64,000 bases of DNA from an uncultured Halomonas sp. (GCF_946887195.1 NZ_CAMPKE010000003.1:192732-256731); one strand, 5' to 3'; shown: positions 39,026-47,893, numbered from the stretch's first letter. Notes: generated from the letters alone by a model not told the origin. Translations and numbers: made by a program.

Positions 39026-39418
39026 ATGACCACTTACGGTATCGGTGATAGCACGCTACGGGCACTGGGTGGCGAGACGGCGGTGCGCGAGCTGGTGGAT
39101 CGCTTCTACGATGCCATGCAGCGCCTGCCCGAGGCGCGCGGGGTTCTGGCGCTGCACCCCGACGACTTGAGCTTGTCGCGCGACAAGCTGACGGCCTTCC
39201 TGACCGGCTGGATGGGCGGCCCGAGCCGCTATCGCGAGCGCTTCGGGCCGATCGCCATTCCCATGGCGCACCGGCATTTGCCAATCGGTCCCGGGGAACG
39301 TGATGCCTGGCTACTGTGCATGGCCACGGCGCTCGATGAGATGGGAGTCGATGCCGAGTTGAAAGCCTATCTGCTCGCGCAGCTATATCATCCGGCCGAG
39401 ATGTGCCGAACGCGCTGA
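39026..39418 (+). CDS. Group II truncated haemoglobin
   Basis: 130-residue globin of the TrHb2 type. The probable proximal haem ligand is His84 in AHRHLPIGPGERDAWLLCM; the ERDAW with Trp at the G8 position is the group II hallmark, and a Tyr/Phe-containing B helix (ELVDRFYDAM) precedes it. Its ATG directly follows the TGA of the SMC gene, so it is the fourth gene of that transcript. Roles known in the family include O2/NO binding and redox or sulfide chemistry; a link with the condensin is not established. Confidence 0.88.
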   Translation: MTTYGIGDSTLRALGGETAVRELVDRFYDAMQRLPEARGVLALHPDDLSLSRDKLTAFLTGWMGGPSRYRERFGPIAIPMAHRHLPIGPGERDAWLLCMATALDEMGVDAELKAYLLAQLYHPAEMCRTR

Positions 39419-39450
39419 CCGCTGGTCACCGTCGCGTACGGCATAACGAT

Positions 39451-41112
39451 TCATTGAATACTCACGACCCGGTTGCGACCCTCGTGCTTGGCTGCGTAGA
39501 GCCCGCGGTCGGCGCGCTCGATTAGCGTATCGGTGGTGTCGCCGTCGATATATTCGGCGGCGCCGAGGCTGGCCGTGACACGGCCCTGGTGAATACCATA
39601 ATCATGCTCGGCGATGATCCGACGCAGGCGATCGGCTAAATGCAGGCCATCCTGGAGCGGGGTCAGCGGCAATAGAATCGCCAGCTCTTCGCCGCCAAAG
39701 CGGGCGACCACATCCTCGTGGCGCAGCGTTTGCCGACATAGCTCGGCTATCTCGCGCAGCACCTGATCGCCCTTGAGATGCCCCCAGGTGTCGTTGACGC
39801 GCTTGAAATGATCGAGATCGAGCAGCAGCAGCGTCAATACGCTGCCATGGCGCCGAGCGCGGGACATCTCTTCATCCAGGCGCTGCATCAGCCGCCTGCG
39901 GTTGGCCAGGCCCGTGAGGTCATCGGTATCCGATAGCTCGCGCAGGTGCGTCTCATGGGCGATCTGATCGCTGATATCGAGCAGTACGCCATGCCATAGC
40001 GTGCCGCCATCGTCGCAGGTTTCCGGCTGGGCGCGGGCCGCTGCCCAGCGCAGGCTGCCATCGGGCTGGCGCAGGCGGAGCTGGGTCGCTAGCGGCGTAT
40101 GGCGTTGCACCGAGCGTTCGATAGCGATCATCAGCGCGGTAAGGTCTTCTTCGGGAATGCGCTCGAGTACCGGGCTGGCATCGTGTGCCAGCGCCTCGGA
40201 ATCGAGTCCCTCGAGCAAGTGGTCATTGCCCGCCAGATAGGGAAAGGAGAACCGACCGCTCGGCGTGCGGTGGAACTGGAAAATCAATCCCGGTATGCGC
40301 TCGGTCATGATTTCAAGCCGGGCGAGCAGTTCGGCTTCACGGCTGACATCGAGCAGTGTGCCGACCAGCTCGGGAGCCGCGCCCTCGCGTACCGGTCGTG
40401 TCACACGGGCTTCATTCTGCACGGTGAGGTAATGGCCATCGGCATGACGCAGGCGGTAGCGCAGCGCGCGTCGCTGGCGGCGGCGGGTAAACGTTTCCAG
40501 CCAGTTCAGCAGGCGGTCCTCGTCGTCGGGGTGTACACGCTCGCGCAGGTTGATGCGCTCGGCATCGGTGTCGAGGCCGAGCAGTTGCGAGAGGTTGCGG
40601 CTGATATAATTGAGTGTCCAGGGTGGCTGCGAGTCGCAGGCGTAAAGTACCGCTGGGCTGGTTTCGAGCAGGTGCCTAAGGCGGCGATGGGCGTTGGCGG
40701 CACTACGCTTGGCGATATTCAGTTCGGTGTAATCGCGGGCCATGCCGAGTACCAAGGGCAGGGCGGAATCCTGGCTGTTGGCGAGCGGGGTCAGTACCGT
40801 TTGCCAGATATGCTCGCGCTGGTTGCGGCGCATGGTTTCGTCATAGGTGCGCGACTGGCCGAGTTGCTCGCACTCCGCGTAGCGGCGTTGCAGCCGCTGG
40901 CCGACCGGAGGCGTGAAGATGTCCTCTGGCCGCTGGCCGTTCCATTGCTGGGGCGTCAGGCACAAGGAGTCGAGCAAGGCAGAATTGCCGTAGATATAAC
41001 GAAACGGCTGGCCGGGCGCTTCGCGACGCGCAATGAAGACGCGATCCGGCATCGACGCGAACAATTGCCGGGTCAATTCGCCGAGCGCATCGGGAAGCTC
41101 CATTGTATGCAT
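39451..41112 (-). CDS. PAS-PAS-PAS-GGDEF diguanylate cyclase
   Basis: 553 residues with no membrane span. Three PAS-like modules lie at about 10-130, 143-262 and 268-385, followed by a GGDEF domain. The active site reads GGEEL (473-477) with Leu in place of the last Phe. An inhibitory RxxD site (RHED, 464-467) stands exactly five residues upstream, and DLDHFKRVNDTWGH is intact, so c-di-GMP synthesis with product feedback is expected. The ATG at 41112 has GGGAG seven bases upstream. It is convergent with the globin gene. The sensed signal is unknown. Confidence 0.88.
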   Translation of the reverse strand: MHTMELPDALGELTRQLFASMPDRVFIARREAPGQPFRYIYGNSALLDSLCLTPQQWNGQRPEDIFTPPVGQRLQRRYAECEQLGQSRTYDETMRRNQREHIWQTVLTPLANSQDSALPLVLGMARDYTELNIAKRSAANAHRRLRHLLETSPAVLYACDSQPPWTLNYISRNLSQLLGLDTDAERINLRERVHPDDEDRLLNWLETFTRRRQRRALRYRLRHADGHYLTVQNEARVTRPVREGAAPELVGTLLDVSREAELLARLEIMTERIPGLIFQFHRTPSGRFSFPYLAGNDHLLEGLDSEALAHDASPVLERIPEEDLTALMIAIERSVQRHTPLATQLRLRQPDGSLRWAAARAQPETCDDGGTLWHGVLLDISDQIAHETHLRELSDTDDLTGLANRRRLMQRLDEEMSRARRHGSVLTLLLLDLDHFKRVNDTWGHLKGDQVLREIAELCRQTLRHEDVVARFGGEELAILLPLTPLQDGLHLADRLRRIIAEHDYGIHQGRVTASLGAAEYIDGDTTDTLIERADRGLYAAKHEGRNRVVSIQ

Positions 41113-41272
41113 CCGCGAACTCCCTACATCGGTTTACTGCGCGTATGGACAGCCTGGCGGCAATTTCAAAACGCAGTAATATACCGACTTAATCGGTACG
41201 GAGTTATCCGACCGATGACGTAGGAAATCGCTTACATTACACGCTGTTTGAACGTATCGACAGCAGGTAAGG
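41113..41272. other. Non-coding stretch between the GGDEF gene and the small mobile element
   Basis: Promoter region of the leftward GGDEF gene; moderately AT-rich, with TAATATACCGACTTAATCGG as the most promoter-like word. Together with the adjacent 143-base element it makes up the 307 bases without a gene between the GGDEF gene and cfa. No terminator or RNA gene was recognised. Confidence 0.4.
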
Positions 41273-41423
41273 TTAGGGAATCGCTGAATAAATTGTCGAA
41301 TGGAATGAATGGCAAGGCGCACGGAACACAGAAGGCGAGACATAACATGGGGTTAGGCGAGCCTTCGAGTACCGCGCAACGCAGCCATTCGTCCATGCAG
41401 GCATTTATGCAGTGGTTCCTTAG
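41273..41423. mobile_element. MITE-like element (143 bp) with TTAG target duplication
   Basis: Inverted termini GGAATCGCTGAATAAATTG (from 41277) and, read inward from the right end (41419), GGAACCACTGCATAAATGC match at about 14 of 19 positions. Both ends are flanked directly by TTAG (41273-41276 and 41420-41423), a target duplication of the YTAR type made by IS5-family elements; the termini also resemble IS5/IS903-type ends (GAATAAAT). The interior is partly self-complementary and has no ORF, so it would need a transposase from elsewhere. The right-hand TTAG contains the stop codon of cfa. Confidence 0.7.
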
Positions 41424-42571
41424 CGCGGCGCATCGTAACGCCCTGGTCGACCCTTGGAGTAGACGATCTGCCATAGCTGGAGATCGCGCGCACGGAAGGC
41501 ACCGGCGCAGACCCCGAGGTAGTAGCGGAACATGCGCCGGGTCTTGTCGTTGTAGCTGGCGGCAATTTCATGCCAGTGCGCATCGAAGTTGTCGCGCCAG
41601 GCCATCAGCGTGCGATCGTAATCGGCGCCGAAGTTCTGCCAATCCTCCATCAACAACAGCCCTTCGCTGGCTTTCGCGATATGCTGAATGGCGGGCAGCA
41701 CGCCATTGGGAAAGATATATTTGTTGATCCAGGGGTCGACGCTGATCTCGGAGTTGTTGGAGCCGATCGAATGCAACAGGAACAGCCCCTGCTCGTCGAG
41801 TAGGCGCTCGGCGGTCTCGAAATAGGTGCGGTAATTGCGCTGGCCGACATGCTCGAACATGCCGATCGAGACGATACGATCGAAGCGGCCTTCGAGATCG
41901 CGATAATCCTCCAGCAGGATCTCCACCGGCAGGCCCTTGCAGCGTTCGCGGGCCAGCGCCGCCTGCTCCTTGGAAATGGTGATACCGGTAACCTCGGCGC
42001 CGTAACGACGCGCGGCGTGCTCGGCGAAACTGCCCCAGCCGCAACCGATGTCCAATACCTTCATGCCCGGTTCGATGTTCAGTTTGCGTGCTGCCAGATC
42101 GAGCTTGGCGACTTGGGCTTCATGCAGATTTTCGGCTTGCTTCCAGTAACCGCATGAATAACACATGGTGGGGTCGAGCATGCGCTCGAACAGATCGTTG
42201 CCCAGGTCGTAGTGCGCTTCGCCGACGATATAGGCGCGGGCCTTGCTCTGTAGATTGAAGAAACCCGACTGCAGGCGATACATCAGGCGCTCCGAGGGGG
42301 TATGAGCCCGCTCGCCAAGTCCATGACGCAGAAGGCGGTAAGTCATTTCGTCGATGCGTTCGCACTCCCACCAGCCTTGCATATAGGACTCGCCGAGGCC
42401 CAGCGTGCCCTGGTGCAGCACGCGCGAGAAGAAGTCGGGGTGGAGCACCCGGATGTCCCATGGCTGGCTGCCATTGAGGGTGACTCCCGAGCCCTCGAGC
42501 AGGTTTTCGACAATACGTCGGGCGCGCGTGTCGGGAAGCGCGATCGGGCCGATTTTGGTATCACTGGTCAT
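41420..42571 (-). CDS. cfa: Cyclopropane-fatty-acyl-phospholipid synthase
   Basis: SAM-dependent methyltransferase adding a methylene bridge to unsaturated acyl chains in membrane phospholipids, typically in stationary, acid or salt stress. 383 residues from the ATG at 42571, which has GGAG six bases upstream and gives the E. coli length; the frame is open for 22 more codons. The SAM loop is VLDIGCGWGSFAEHAA. The active-site region has YDLGNDLFERMLDPTMCYSC and GMFEHVGQRNY. Its stop codon (TTA on the plus strand at 41420-41422) lies in the target-site duplication of a small mobile element, so the native 3' untranslated region has been displaced. Confidence 0.95.
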   Translation of the reverse strand: MTSDTKIGPIALPDTRARRIVENLLEGSGVTLNGSQPWDIRVLHPDFFSRVLHQGTLGLGESYMQGWWECERIDEMTYRLLRHGLGERAHTPSERLMYRLQSGFFNLQSKARAYIVGEAHYDLGNDLFERMLDPTMCYSCGYWKQAENLHEAQVAKLDLAARKLNIEPGMKVLDIGCGWGSFAEHAARRYGAEVTGITISKEQAALARERCKGLPVEILLEDYRDLEGRFDRIVSIGMFEHVGQRNYRTYFETAERLLDEQGLFLLHSIGSNNSEISVDPWINKYIFPNGVLPAIQHIAKASEGLLLMEDWQNFGADYDRTLMAWRDNFDAHWHEIAASYNDKTRRMFRYYLGVCAGAFRARDLQLWQIVYSKGRPGRYDAPR

Positions 42572-42776
42572 GCCGAACTCCATATCAGTTTGTGAATTAA
42601 GCGCGATACGGGTATCGGGCAAGGCGTTCCTTGCCATCCCACAAGCATAAGTTAGCTTGCTAAAGACTCCATCACAATCTCAACAGACCGAGACTATGCT
42701 CTTGATAGCCTAGACTAAAATATAGGTCATTTGCTCCGACCATCAGGCTGGAGCGTTACCTAAGGGAGATGAGTCG

Positions 42777-43079
42777 ATGCATGTCATTGCCGATTTGAGC
42801 GTCATACCCATCGGGGTGGGAGCCTCGGTTTCCGATTATGTGGCTGCCTGTGAGCGGCTGATCGAGGAGGCCGGATTGAACCACCGGTTGCATGCCCACG
42901 GGACCAATATCGAGGGGCCCTGGGACGAGGTGACGGCAGTGGTCAAACGCTGCCATGAAACGCTCCATGAGATGGGCGCGCCGCGCATACATACGACGTT
43001 GAAGCTGGGCACACGCAGCGATCGCGAGCAGACCATCGACCAGCGGGTGACTCGGGTCGAAGAACTGCTCGGACGCTAG
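42777..43079 (+). CDS. MTH1187/YkoF-type thiamine-binding protein
   Basis: 100-residue ferredoxin-like protein of the thiamine-binding family. It has the opening VIADLSVIPIGVGASVSDYV and the core HAHGTNIEGPWDEV. Members bind thiamine or its HMP part in the cytosol; the role is unclear. AAGGGAG lies nine bases before the ATG. It stands alone. No TPP riboswitch was recognised in the upstream 140 bases. Confidence 0.88.
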   Translation: MHVIADLSVIPIGVGASVSDYVAACERLIEEAGLNHRLHAHGTNIEGPWDEVTAVVKRCHETLHEMGAPRIHTTLKLGTRSDREQTIDQRVTRVEELLGR

Positions 43080-43111
43080 GCCGGTTCGTTCGCAGCGCCT
43101 ATTCGCAACGT

Positions 43112-43444
43112 CTATTCGCAACGATAGCGCCAGCGTACGACCGGCTTTTCTCCCTCGTGGGTGGTTGCCTCGTAGTCGGCGACCTCGCTCTGCGATGCAG
43201 GAATGGACGAGGTATCGGTAAAGGTGGGGTCGGTGCCCAGCGTATTGCTGTCGAGCACCACGGGCGATTGGCCCTGGCAACGAGCCTGGGCCTGCTCCAT
43301 GGCCTGGCGCTTGGCGTCGGCTACGCTGTCGCCGCGTACCTCCAATTGATATATCGATGGACTGGACGCTGTGCCGGCGCAGCCGCCGAGAATCAGGCCG
43401 AGCATCGTTAGCGTCATTACGCCAAGCGTTTTCTGGATCGTCAT
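43112..43444 (-). CDS. Small lipoprotein of unknown function
   Basis: 110 residues from the ATG at 43444, which has GGGAGG seven bases upstream. Signal peptide with lipobox LILGGC, so the mature protein begins at the Cys and is lipid-anchored. The mature part is small and polar, with an alpha segment rich in Ala/Gln (DAKRQAMEQAQARCQG) and a C-terminus ending RWRYRCE. Two further cysteines could pair. No family recognised. Confidence 0.7.
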   Translation of the reverse strand: MTIQKTLGVMTLTMLGLILGGCAGTASSPSIYQLEVRGDSVADAKRQAMEQAQARCQGQSPVVLDSNTLGTDPTFTDTSSIPASQSEVADYEATTHEGEKPVVRWRYRCE

Positions 43445-43691
43445 CGCAAGCCTCCCACTGCCTCTCGCCTCTTCCATGTCGTCCATGCGCGAAACATGAA
43501 TCTCCTTTCCTAGTGTCGGGCGTGATGCAGCACTAGGCAACGTCGTTTTTCCTGGCGGTTGTCCGTGTGCTGGATGTCTCTTTTGGGCATGCCGATGCCT
43601 TTCTGAGCATATTGCGCGAATCCGGGCCGTCTACTCTGGAAGCCCGAACATCGCTACGGCGATTTTGTGACAACAACAAAGGACGCTAGCC

Positions 43692-44885
43692 ATGAGTCAA
43701 GGCAATCGCGGTGTCGTCTACATGGGCCCCGGCAGTGTCGAGGTACAGTCGATCCCGTTTCCCGAACTCGCCCTCGGCAATCGCCAATGCCACCACGGCG
43801 TGATTCTCAAGGTCATCACCACCAATATCTGCGGTAGCGATCAGCATATGGTACGCGGTCGGACTACCGCGCCCGAAGGCCTGGTGCTGGGCCATGAGAT
43901 AACCGGTGAGGTGGTGGAGTGCGGTCGCGACGTGGAGTACGTCAAGGTCGGCGACATCGTGTCGGTGCCGTTCAACATCGCCTGTGGCCGTTGTCGTAAC
44001 TGTAAGGAAGGCCGTACCGGCATCTGTCTCAACGTCAACCCGGCACGGCCAGGCGCGGCTTACGGTTATGTCGACATGGGCGGTTGGGTCGGCGGCCAGA
44101 CCGAGTACGTCATGGTGCCGTATGCGGACTTCAATCTGCTGGTCTTCCCCGATCGCGAACGCGCCCTGGACAAGATCCAGGATCTGACGCTGCTTTCGGA
44201 TATCTTCCCCACCGGTTTCCATGGCTGCGCGACTGCGGGTGTCGGCCCTGGTAGCACCGTGTATATCGCCGGTGCTGGCCCGGTGGGCCTGGCCGCTGCG
44301 GTCTCCGCGCAGCTATTGGGCGCGGCCTGCGTGGTGGTCGGCGATATGAATCCGGAGCGTTTGAAGCAGGCGCAAAGTTTCGGTTGTGAGACGCTGGATC
44401 TGCGTCAGGATACGCCGATGGCCGACATGCTCGAGCCGATCGTCGGTGAGCGTGAGGTCGATTGTGCGGTGGATGCGGTGGGCTTCGAAGCGCGCTGTCA
44501 TGGCCACGATCATGCGCATGAACAGCCCGCCACGGTGCTCAACGCGATGATGGACGTGACGCGCGCCGGCGGCCAGATCGGGATTCCCGGTCTGTATGTC
44601 ACCGAGGACCCCGGCGCCGAGAGCGACGAGGCCAAGCATGGCAACCTGTCGATGCGCTTCGGCCTGGGCTGGGCCAAATCGCACTCCTTCCACACCGGCC
44701 AATGCCCGGTGATGAAGTATCACCGGCAGCTGATGCAGGCGATCCTGTTCGAGAAGGTTCAGATCGCCAAGGCGGTCAACGTGCAGATGATCTCGCTCGA
44801 CGATGCGCCTGGCGGCTATGCCGACTTCGATGGTGGCGTGGCGAAGAAATTCGTCATCGATCCGCACGGTAGTGTCGCTGCCTGA
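43692..44885 (+). CDS. fdhA: Glutathione-independent formaldehyde dehydrogenase
   Basis: Zinc medium-chain dehydrogenase that oxidises formaldehyde with tightly held NAD+ (dismutase-like), as in Pseudomonas putida. 397 residues. Catalytic zinc ligands C47 (NICGSDQH) and H68 (GHEITG) are at the P. putida positions. The structural zinc loop is CGRCRNCKEGRTGIC, and the NAD fold is VYIAGAGPVGLAA. Long C-terminal insert AKSHSFHTGQCPVMKYHRQL is typical. It stands alone between promoters and a bidirectional terminator. Formaldehyde could come from demethylation of osmolytes (inference). Confidence 0.94.
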   Translation: MSQGNRGVVYMGPGSVEVQSIPFPELALGNRQCHHGVILKVITTNICGSDQHMVRGRTTAPEGLVLGHEITGEVVECGRDVEYVKVGDIVSVPFNIACGRCRNCKEGRTGICLNVNPARPGAAYGYVDMGGWVGGQTEYVMVPYADFNLLVFPDRERALDKIQDLTLLSDIFPTGFHGCATAGVGPGSTVYIAGAGPVGLAAAVSAQLLGAACVVVGDMNPERLKQAQSFGCETLDLRQDTPMADMLEPIVGEREVDCAVDAVGFEARCHGHDHAHEQPATVLNAMMDVTRAGGQIGIPGLYVTEDPGAESDEAKHGNLSMRFGLGWAKSHSFHTGQCPVMKYHRQLMQAILFEKVQIAKAVNVQMISLDDAPGGYADFDGGVAKKFVIDPHGSVAA

Positions 44886-44912
44886 TCGCTGTTTCAGAAG
44901 TTGTCATGCATT

Positions 44913-44934
44913 GCGCCCCGGCTTGCCGGGGCGC
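44913..44934. terminator. Bidirectional terminator between fdhA and argP
   Basis: Perfect 10-bp arms GCGCCCCGGC / GCCGGGGCGC separated by TT, 28 bases after the fdhA stop and 8 bases before the convergent argP stop. The hairpin is very GC-rich, with a weak T-tract (CGTTTC). Confidence 0.65.
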
Positions 44935-44941
44935 GGCCGTT

Positions 44942-45856
44942 TCACCGGTACGCCGTGTCCGTATCGCTCGCGGCGAGCGGTGCCAGCCACCGGCCGCAGG
45001 TGGTCAGCAAATGATCGGTGAGGGCATCAAGTGTACTGCCGCCGTGGCGCCAATGGTGCCAATACAGCGGCACGTCGATGAAGCTCTCCGGGTCGAGATC
45101 GACCAGCACGCCTTCTTCCAGTTCACGCGCTACCTGCCCTTCGGGGAGCATGCCATAGCCCATGCCGGCCTGGGCGAGATGCACGAAGCCCTCCGAGGAG
45201 GGGCACAGGTGATGCGGGAAAGGCTCATGGTAGCCGCGCATCTCCAGATAGCGATGCTGCAACCGATCGTCGGGACCGAACACGATGGCCGGCGCCTGGC
45301 GTAGCGCATCGAGATTCAGGCCATCGGGGAAATAACGCGCCATGTAAGCGGGGCTGGCCAGCGCGCGATAGCGCATGCTACCCAGCGGGTGGGAACGGGC
45401 ACCCTGAACGGGACGCGGCGTGGCGCAGATACAGCCGGCCACCTCGCCGTCGCGCATGCGCTTGAGCGCGACATCCTGATCCTCGACCACCAGATCCAGC
45501 AACACGCCCAGCCGGCGGCAGAAATCGCCGGTCACCGGCGACCACCAGGTCGCCAGACTATCGGCATTGATCGCCAGGCGCAGGCGCTGTTCGCGCTCGC
45601 CGAGGGCGGGAATCTGATCGAGCAGATCGTGTTCGAGCAGACGCACCTGCTGCACGTGATTGAGCAAACGGCGCCCCAGCGGGGTCGGCGCGAGCTTGGG
45701 CGCGCGCACCAATACCGGCTGGCCGAGCCGCGCTTCGAGCAGCTTGATGCGCTGCGACACCGCCGATTGGGTCAATCCCAGGTGTCTGGCACCGCGCTCG
45801 AAGCCCGATTGATCGACTACCGCCGCCAGCGCTTGAAGAAGTTTATAATCGAGCAT
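44942..45856 (-). CDS. argP: LysR-family regulator ArgP
   Basis: 304 residues: N-terminal winged helix (LLQALAAVVDQSGFERGARHLGLTQSAVSQRIK) and a LysR effector domain. Divergent from argO, the standard arrangement for the regulator of the arginine/lysine exporter (ArgP/LysG). Effector residues are not resolvable here. The 105-base divergent gap is AT-rich with ATTAAT words, suitable for an ArgP operator. Confidence 0.9.
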   Translation of the reverse strand: MLDYKLLQALAAVVDQSGFERGARHLGLTQSAVSQRIKLLEARLGQPVLVRAPKLAPTPLGRRLLNHVQQVRLLEHDLLDQIPALGEREQRLRLAINADSLATWWSPVTGDFCRRLGVLLDLVVEDQDVALKRMRDGEVAGCICATPRPVQGARSHPLGSMRYRALASPAYMARYFPDGLNLDALRQAPAIVFGPDDRLQHRYLEMRGYHEPFPHHLCPSSEGFVHLAQAGMGYGMLPEGQVARELEEGVLVDLDPESFIDVPLYWHHWRHGGSTLDALTDHLLTTCGRWLAPLAASDTDTAYR

Positions 45857-45961
45857 CAGTTTGATTAATCATCCATTCCTTGAATTAATTTAATTTATTG
45901 TGGGAACGAGCCTACGCTGCTTTCTCTCGATCGTCATCCCTATCGTTAAATGAGAGCGAGC

Positions 45962-46567
45962 ATGCTGATTTCCGCCATTCAGGGGTTGGCCACCGGGGCC
46001 GGCCTGATTATCGCCATCGGCGCACAGAATACCTTCGTACTGGGGCAAGGACTGCGCCGTGAGCACCCCTGGTGGGTAGCCGGCGTGTGTGCGCTGTGCG
46101 ACTGGTTGCTGATCGGCCTCGGTGTGTTGGGCCTGGGCCAATTGATCGCCAACCAGGCGGAGTTGATGCTGCTGGCGCGCCTGGGCGGCGCGGCATTTCT
46201 GCTGTGGCAGGCCTGGCAGGCGCTGCGTCGTGTGATGAGCCCGAATGGGCTGGCCGCCGCTCGCGGGTCATCGGGTTCGTGGCGCTCGGTGATGCTCGCG
46301 ACGCTGGCCGTCACGCTGCTCAATCCGCAGGTCTATCTCGATACGCTGATCATGCTGGGGGCGATCGGCGCCGCCCAGGCCAGCCCACTAGGCTTCTATC
46401 TGGGCGCGGCGGTGGCATCGTTCGGCTGGTTCTTCGGGCTGGTCGCCGCCGCTGGCTGGTTGGCGCCGCGCCTGGCCAGCCCGCGGATATGGCGGGCCAT
46501 CGATGGGTCGATTGCCGTGATACTGATCGTCGTCGCCTGGGGGTTGCTCGCTGGTGTAAAGCCGTAA
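45962..46567 (+). CDS. argO: LysE/ArgO-type basic amino-acid exporter
   Basis: About 201 residues with five to six hydrophobic spans. The diagnostic N-terminal motif is GLATGAGLIIAIGAQNTFVLGQGL, and AVTLLNPQVYLDTL is the second family signature. Exports arginine and/or lysine by proton antiport, protecting against excess or toxic analogues. The ATG at 45962 gives the usual N-terminus; the in-frame ATG at 45950 is possible. Paired with argP. Confidence 0.92.
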   Translation: MLISAIQGLATGAGLIIAIGAQNTFVLGQGLRREHPWWVAGVCALCDWLLIGLGVLGLGQLIANQAELMLLARLGGAAFLLWQAWQALRRVMSPNGLAAARGSSGSWRSVMLATLAVTLLNPQVYLDTLIMLGAIGAAQASPLGFYLGAAVASFGWFFGLVAAAGWLAPRLASPRIWRAIDGSIAVILIVVAWGLLAGVKP

Positions 46568-46634
46568 AATTATCGTTACACGGTGTCAGGCATTCGCACC
46601 GTTCGGTAAGCGCTGCCGTTGGCACTCACAAGGC

Positions 46635-46652
46635 TGTCAGAAAACTTTTACA
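46635..46652. promoter_or_regulatory. Putative TyrR/PhhR box upstream of hpd
   Basis: TGTCAGAAAACTTTTACA fits TGTAAA-N6-TTTACA with two mismatches at the same positions as the phhA-tyrR site. It is about 140 bases before the hpd start, in an otherwise gene-free 225-base region. Suggests TyrR control of homogentisate catabolism. Confidence 0.65.
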
Positions 46653-46792
46653 ACTAACACGCGCTATCGATCCTGTGGACGCTGAATCGGCGACATGGCG
46701 GCATTTCTGGCCACGCGCAAGCGCTCTAGGCTGAAGGCATTCGTCGCCTCGAGCGGCTCGCTCATCGACAACAATCGCCTCAGGAGATCGCC

Positions 46793-47893
46793 ATGAACGC
46801 CCCGGCTTCCGTGACCCCCAGCGTTTCCCAGCACAACCCCATCGGCACCAACGGCTTTGAGTTCGTCGAGTACACCGCGCCCACGCCCGAAGGGCTCGAA
46901 GCGTTGCGTCGACTATTCCTGCAGATGGGCTTTACCGAAACGCGCAAGCACCGCTCCAAGAACGTCACGCTGTTCCAGCAGGAGGACATCAACTTCGTGC
47001 TCAACGCCGAGCCCGGCAGCCATGCCGATGCGTTTGCCAAGGTCCATGGCCCGAGTGCCTGCGCCATGGCCTGGAAGGTCGCCGACGCCCAGCACGCTTA
47101 TGAACATGCCGTGGCCAACGGCGCCGAGCCGGCCGACAACCCGGTGGGCCCGGGCGAGGTCGGCATTCCCGCAGTCAAGGGCATCGGCGGTTCACTGCTC
47201 TACTTCGTCGATTCCCAGCTCGACGCCGAGGGGCGCAGCATTTACGACATCGATTTCGAGGCCATCGACGGCGCCGACAAGAACGCCAACAGCGTCGGCC
47301 TCAAGGTTCTCGACCACCTGACACACAATGTCGATCGCGGCCAGATGGACGTGTGGGCGGATTTCTACACCCGCATCGCCAATTTCCGCGAGATCCGCTA
47401 CTTCGACATCGAAGGCAAGATGACCGCGCTCTACTCGCGGGCGATGACTGCGCCGTGCGGCAAGATGCACATCCCGATCAACGAATCCGCCGACGATACC
47501 TCGCAGATCGCCGAATTCCTGCGCGAGTACAATGGCGAAGGCATTCAACACCTGGCGATGGCCACCGACGACATCTACGCCACCGTGCGTGCGCTGCGCG
47601 CCAATGGCGTCAAGTTCCTCTCCACCCCGGATACCTATTACGAGAAGGTCGACGCCCGCGTGCCCAATCACGAGGAGAACGTCGACGATCTGCGCGAACT
47701 GAGCCTGCTGGTCGATGGCGCACCCAACGAGGGCGTGTTGCTGCAGATATTCACCGAGACGGTGATCGGCCCGATCTTCTTCGAGATCATTCAGCGCAAG
47801 GGCAATGACGGCTTCGGTGAGGGCAACTTCAAGGCGCTGTTCGAATCCATCGAGGAGGATCAGATCCGCCGTGGTGTACTCAAGGCGGAGTGA
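46793..47893 (+). CDS. hpd: 4-Hydroxyphenylpyruvate dioxygenase
   Basis: Converts 4-hydroxyphenylpyruvate to homogentisate with O2. Two vicinal-oxygen-chelate domains. Iron ligands: H175 (VLDHLTHNV), H253 (IQHLAMA) and E331 (FFEIIQRKG). 366 residues, close to the Pseudomonas enzyme. First gene of hpd-hmgA-fahA-maiA, all on the plus strand with small gaps. A TyrR-like box lies upstream. Confidence 0.97.
   Translation: MNAPASVTPSVSQHNPIGTNGFEFVEYTAPTPEGLEALRRLFLQMGFTETRKHRSKNVTLFQQEDINFVLNAEPGSHADAFAKVHGPSACAMAWKVADAQHAYEHAVANGAEPADNPVGPGEVGIPAVKGIGGSLLYFVDSQLDAEGRSIYDIDFEAIDGADKNANSVGLKVLDHLTHNVDRGQMDVWADFYTRIANFREIRYFDIEGKMTALYSRAMTAPCGKMHIPINESADDTSQIAEFLREYNGEGIQHLAMATDDIYATVRALRANGVKFLSTPDTYYEKVDARVPNHEENVDDLRELSLLVDGAPNEGVLLQIFTETVIGPIFFEIIQRKGNDGFGEGNFKALFESIEEDQIRRGVLKAE

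Noticed and set aside
42638..42776. TPP riboswitch before the thiamine-binding protein
   Set aside because: No thi-box-like CUGAGA element or suitable folding pattern was seen; only short weak stems.
46620..46635. Sigma-54 promoter before hpd (TGGCAC, five bases, AGGCT)
   Set aside because: The -24 element and spacing fit, but the -12 element lacks TT of TTGC and the TyrR box would overlap the start site, which does not suit sigma-54 activation.
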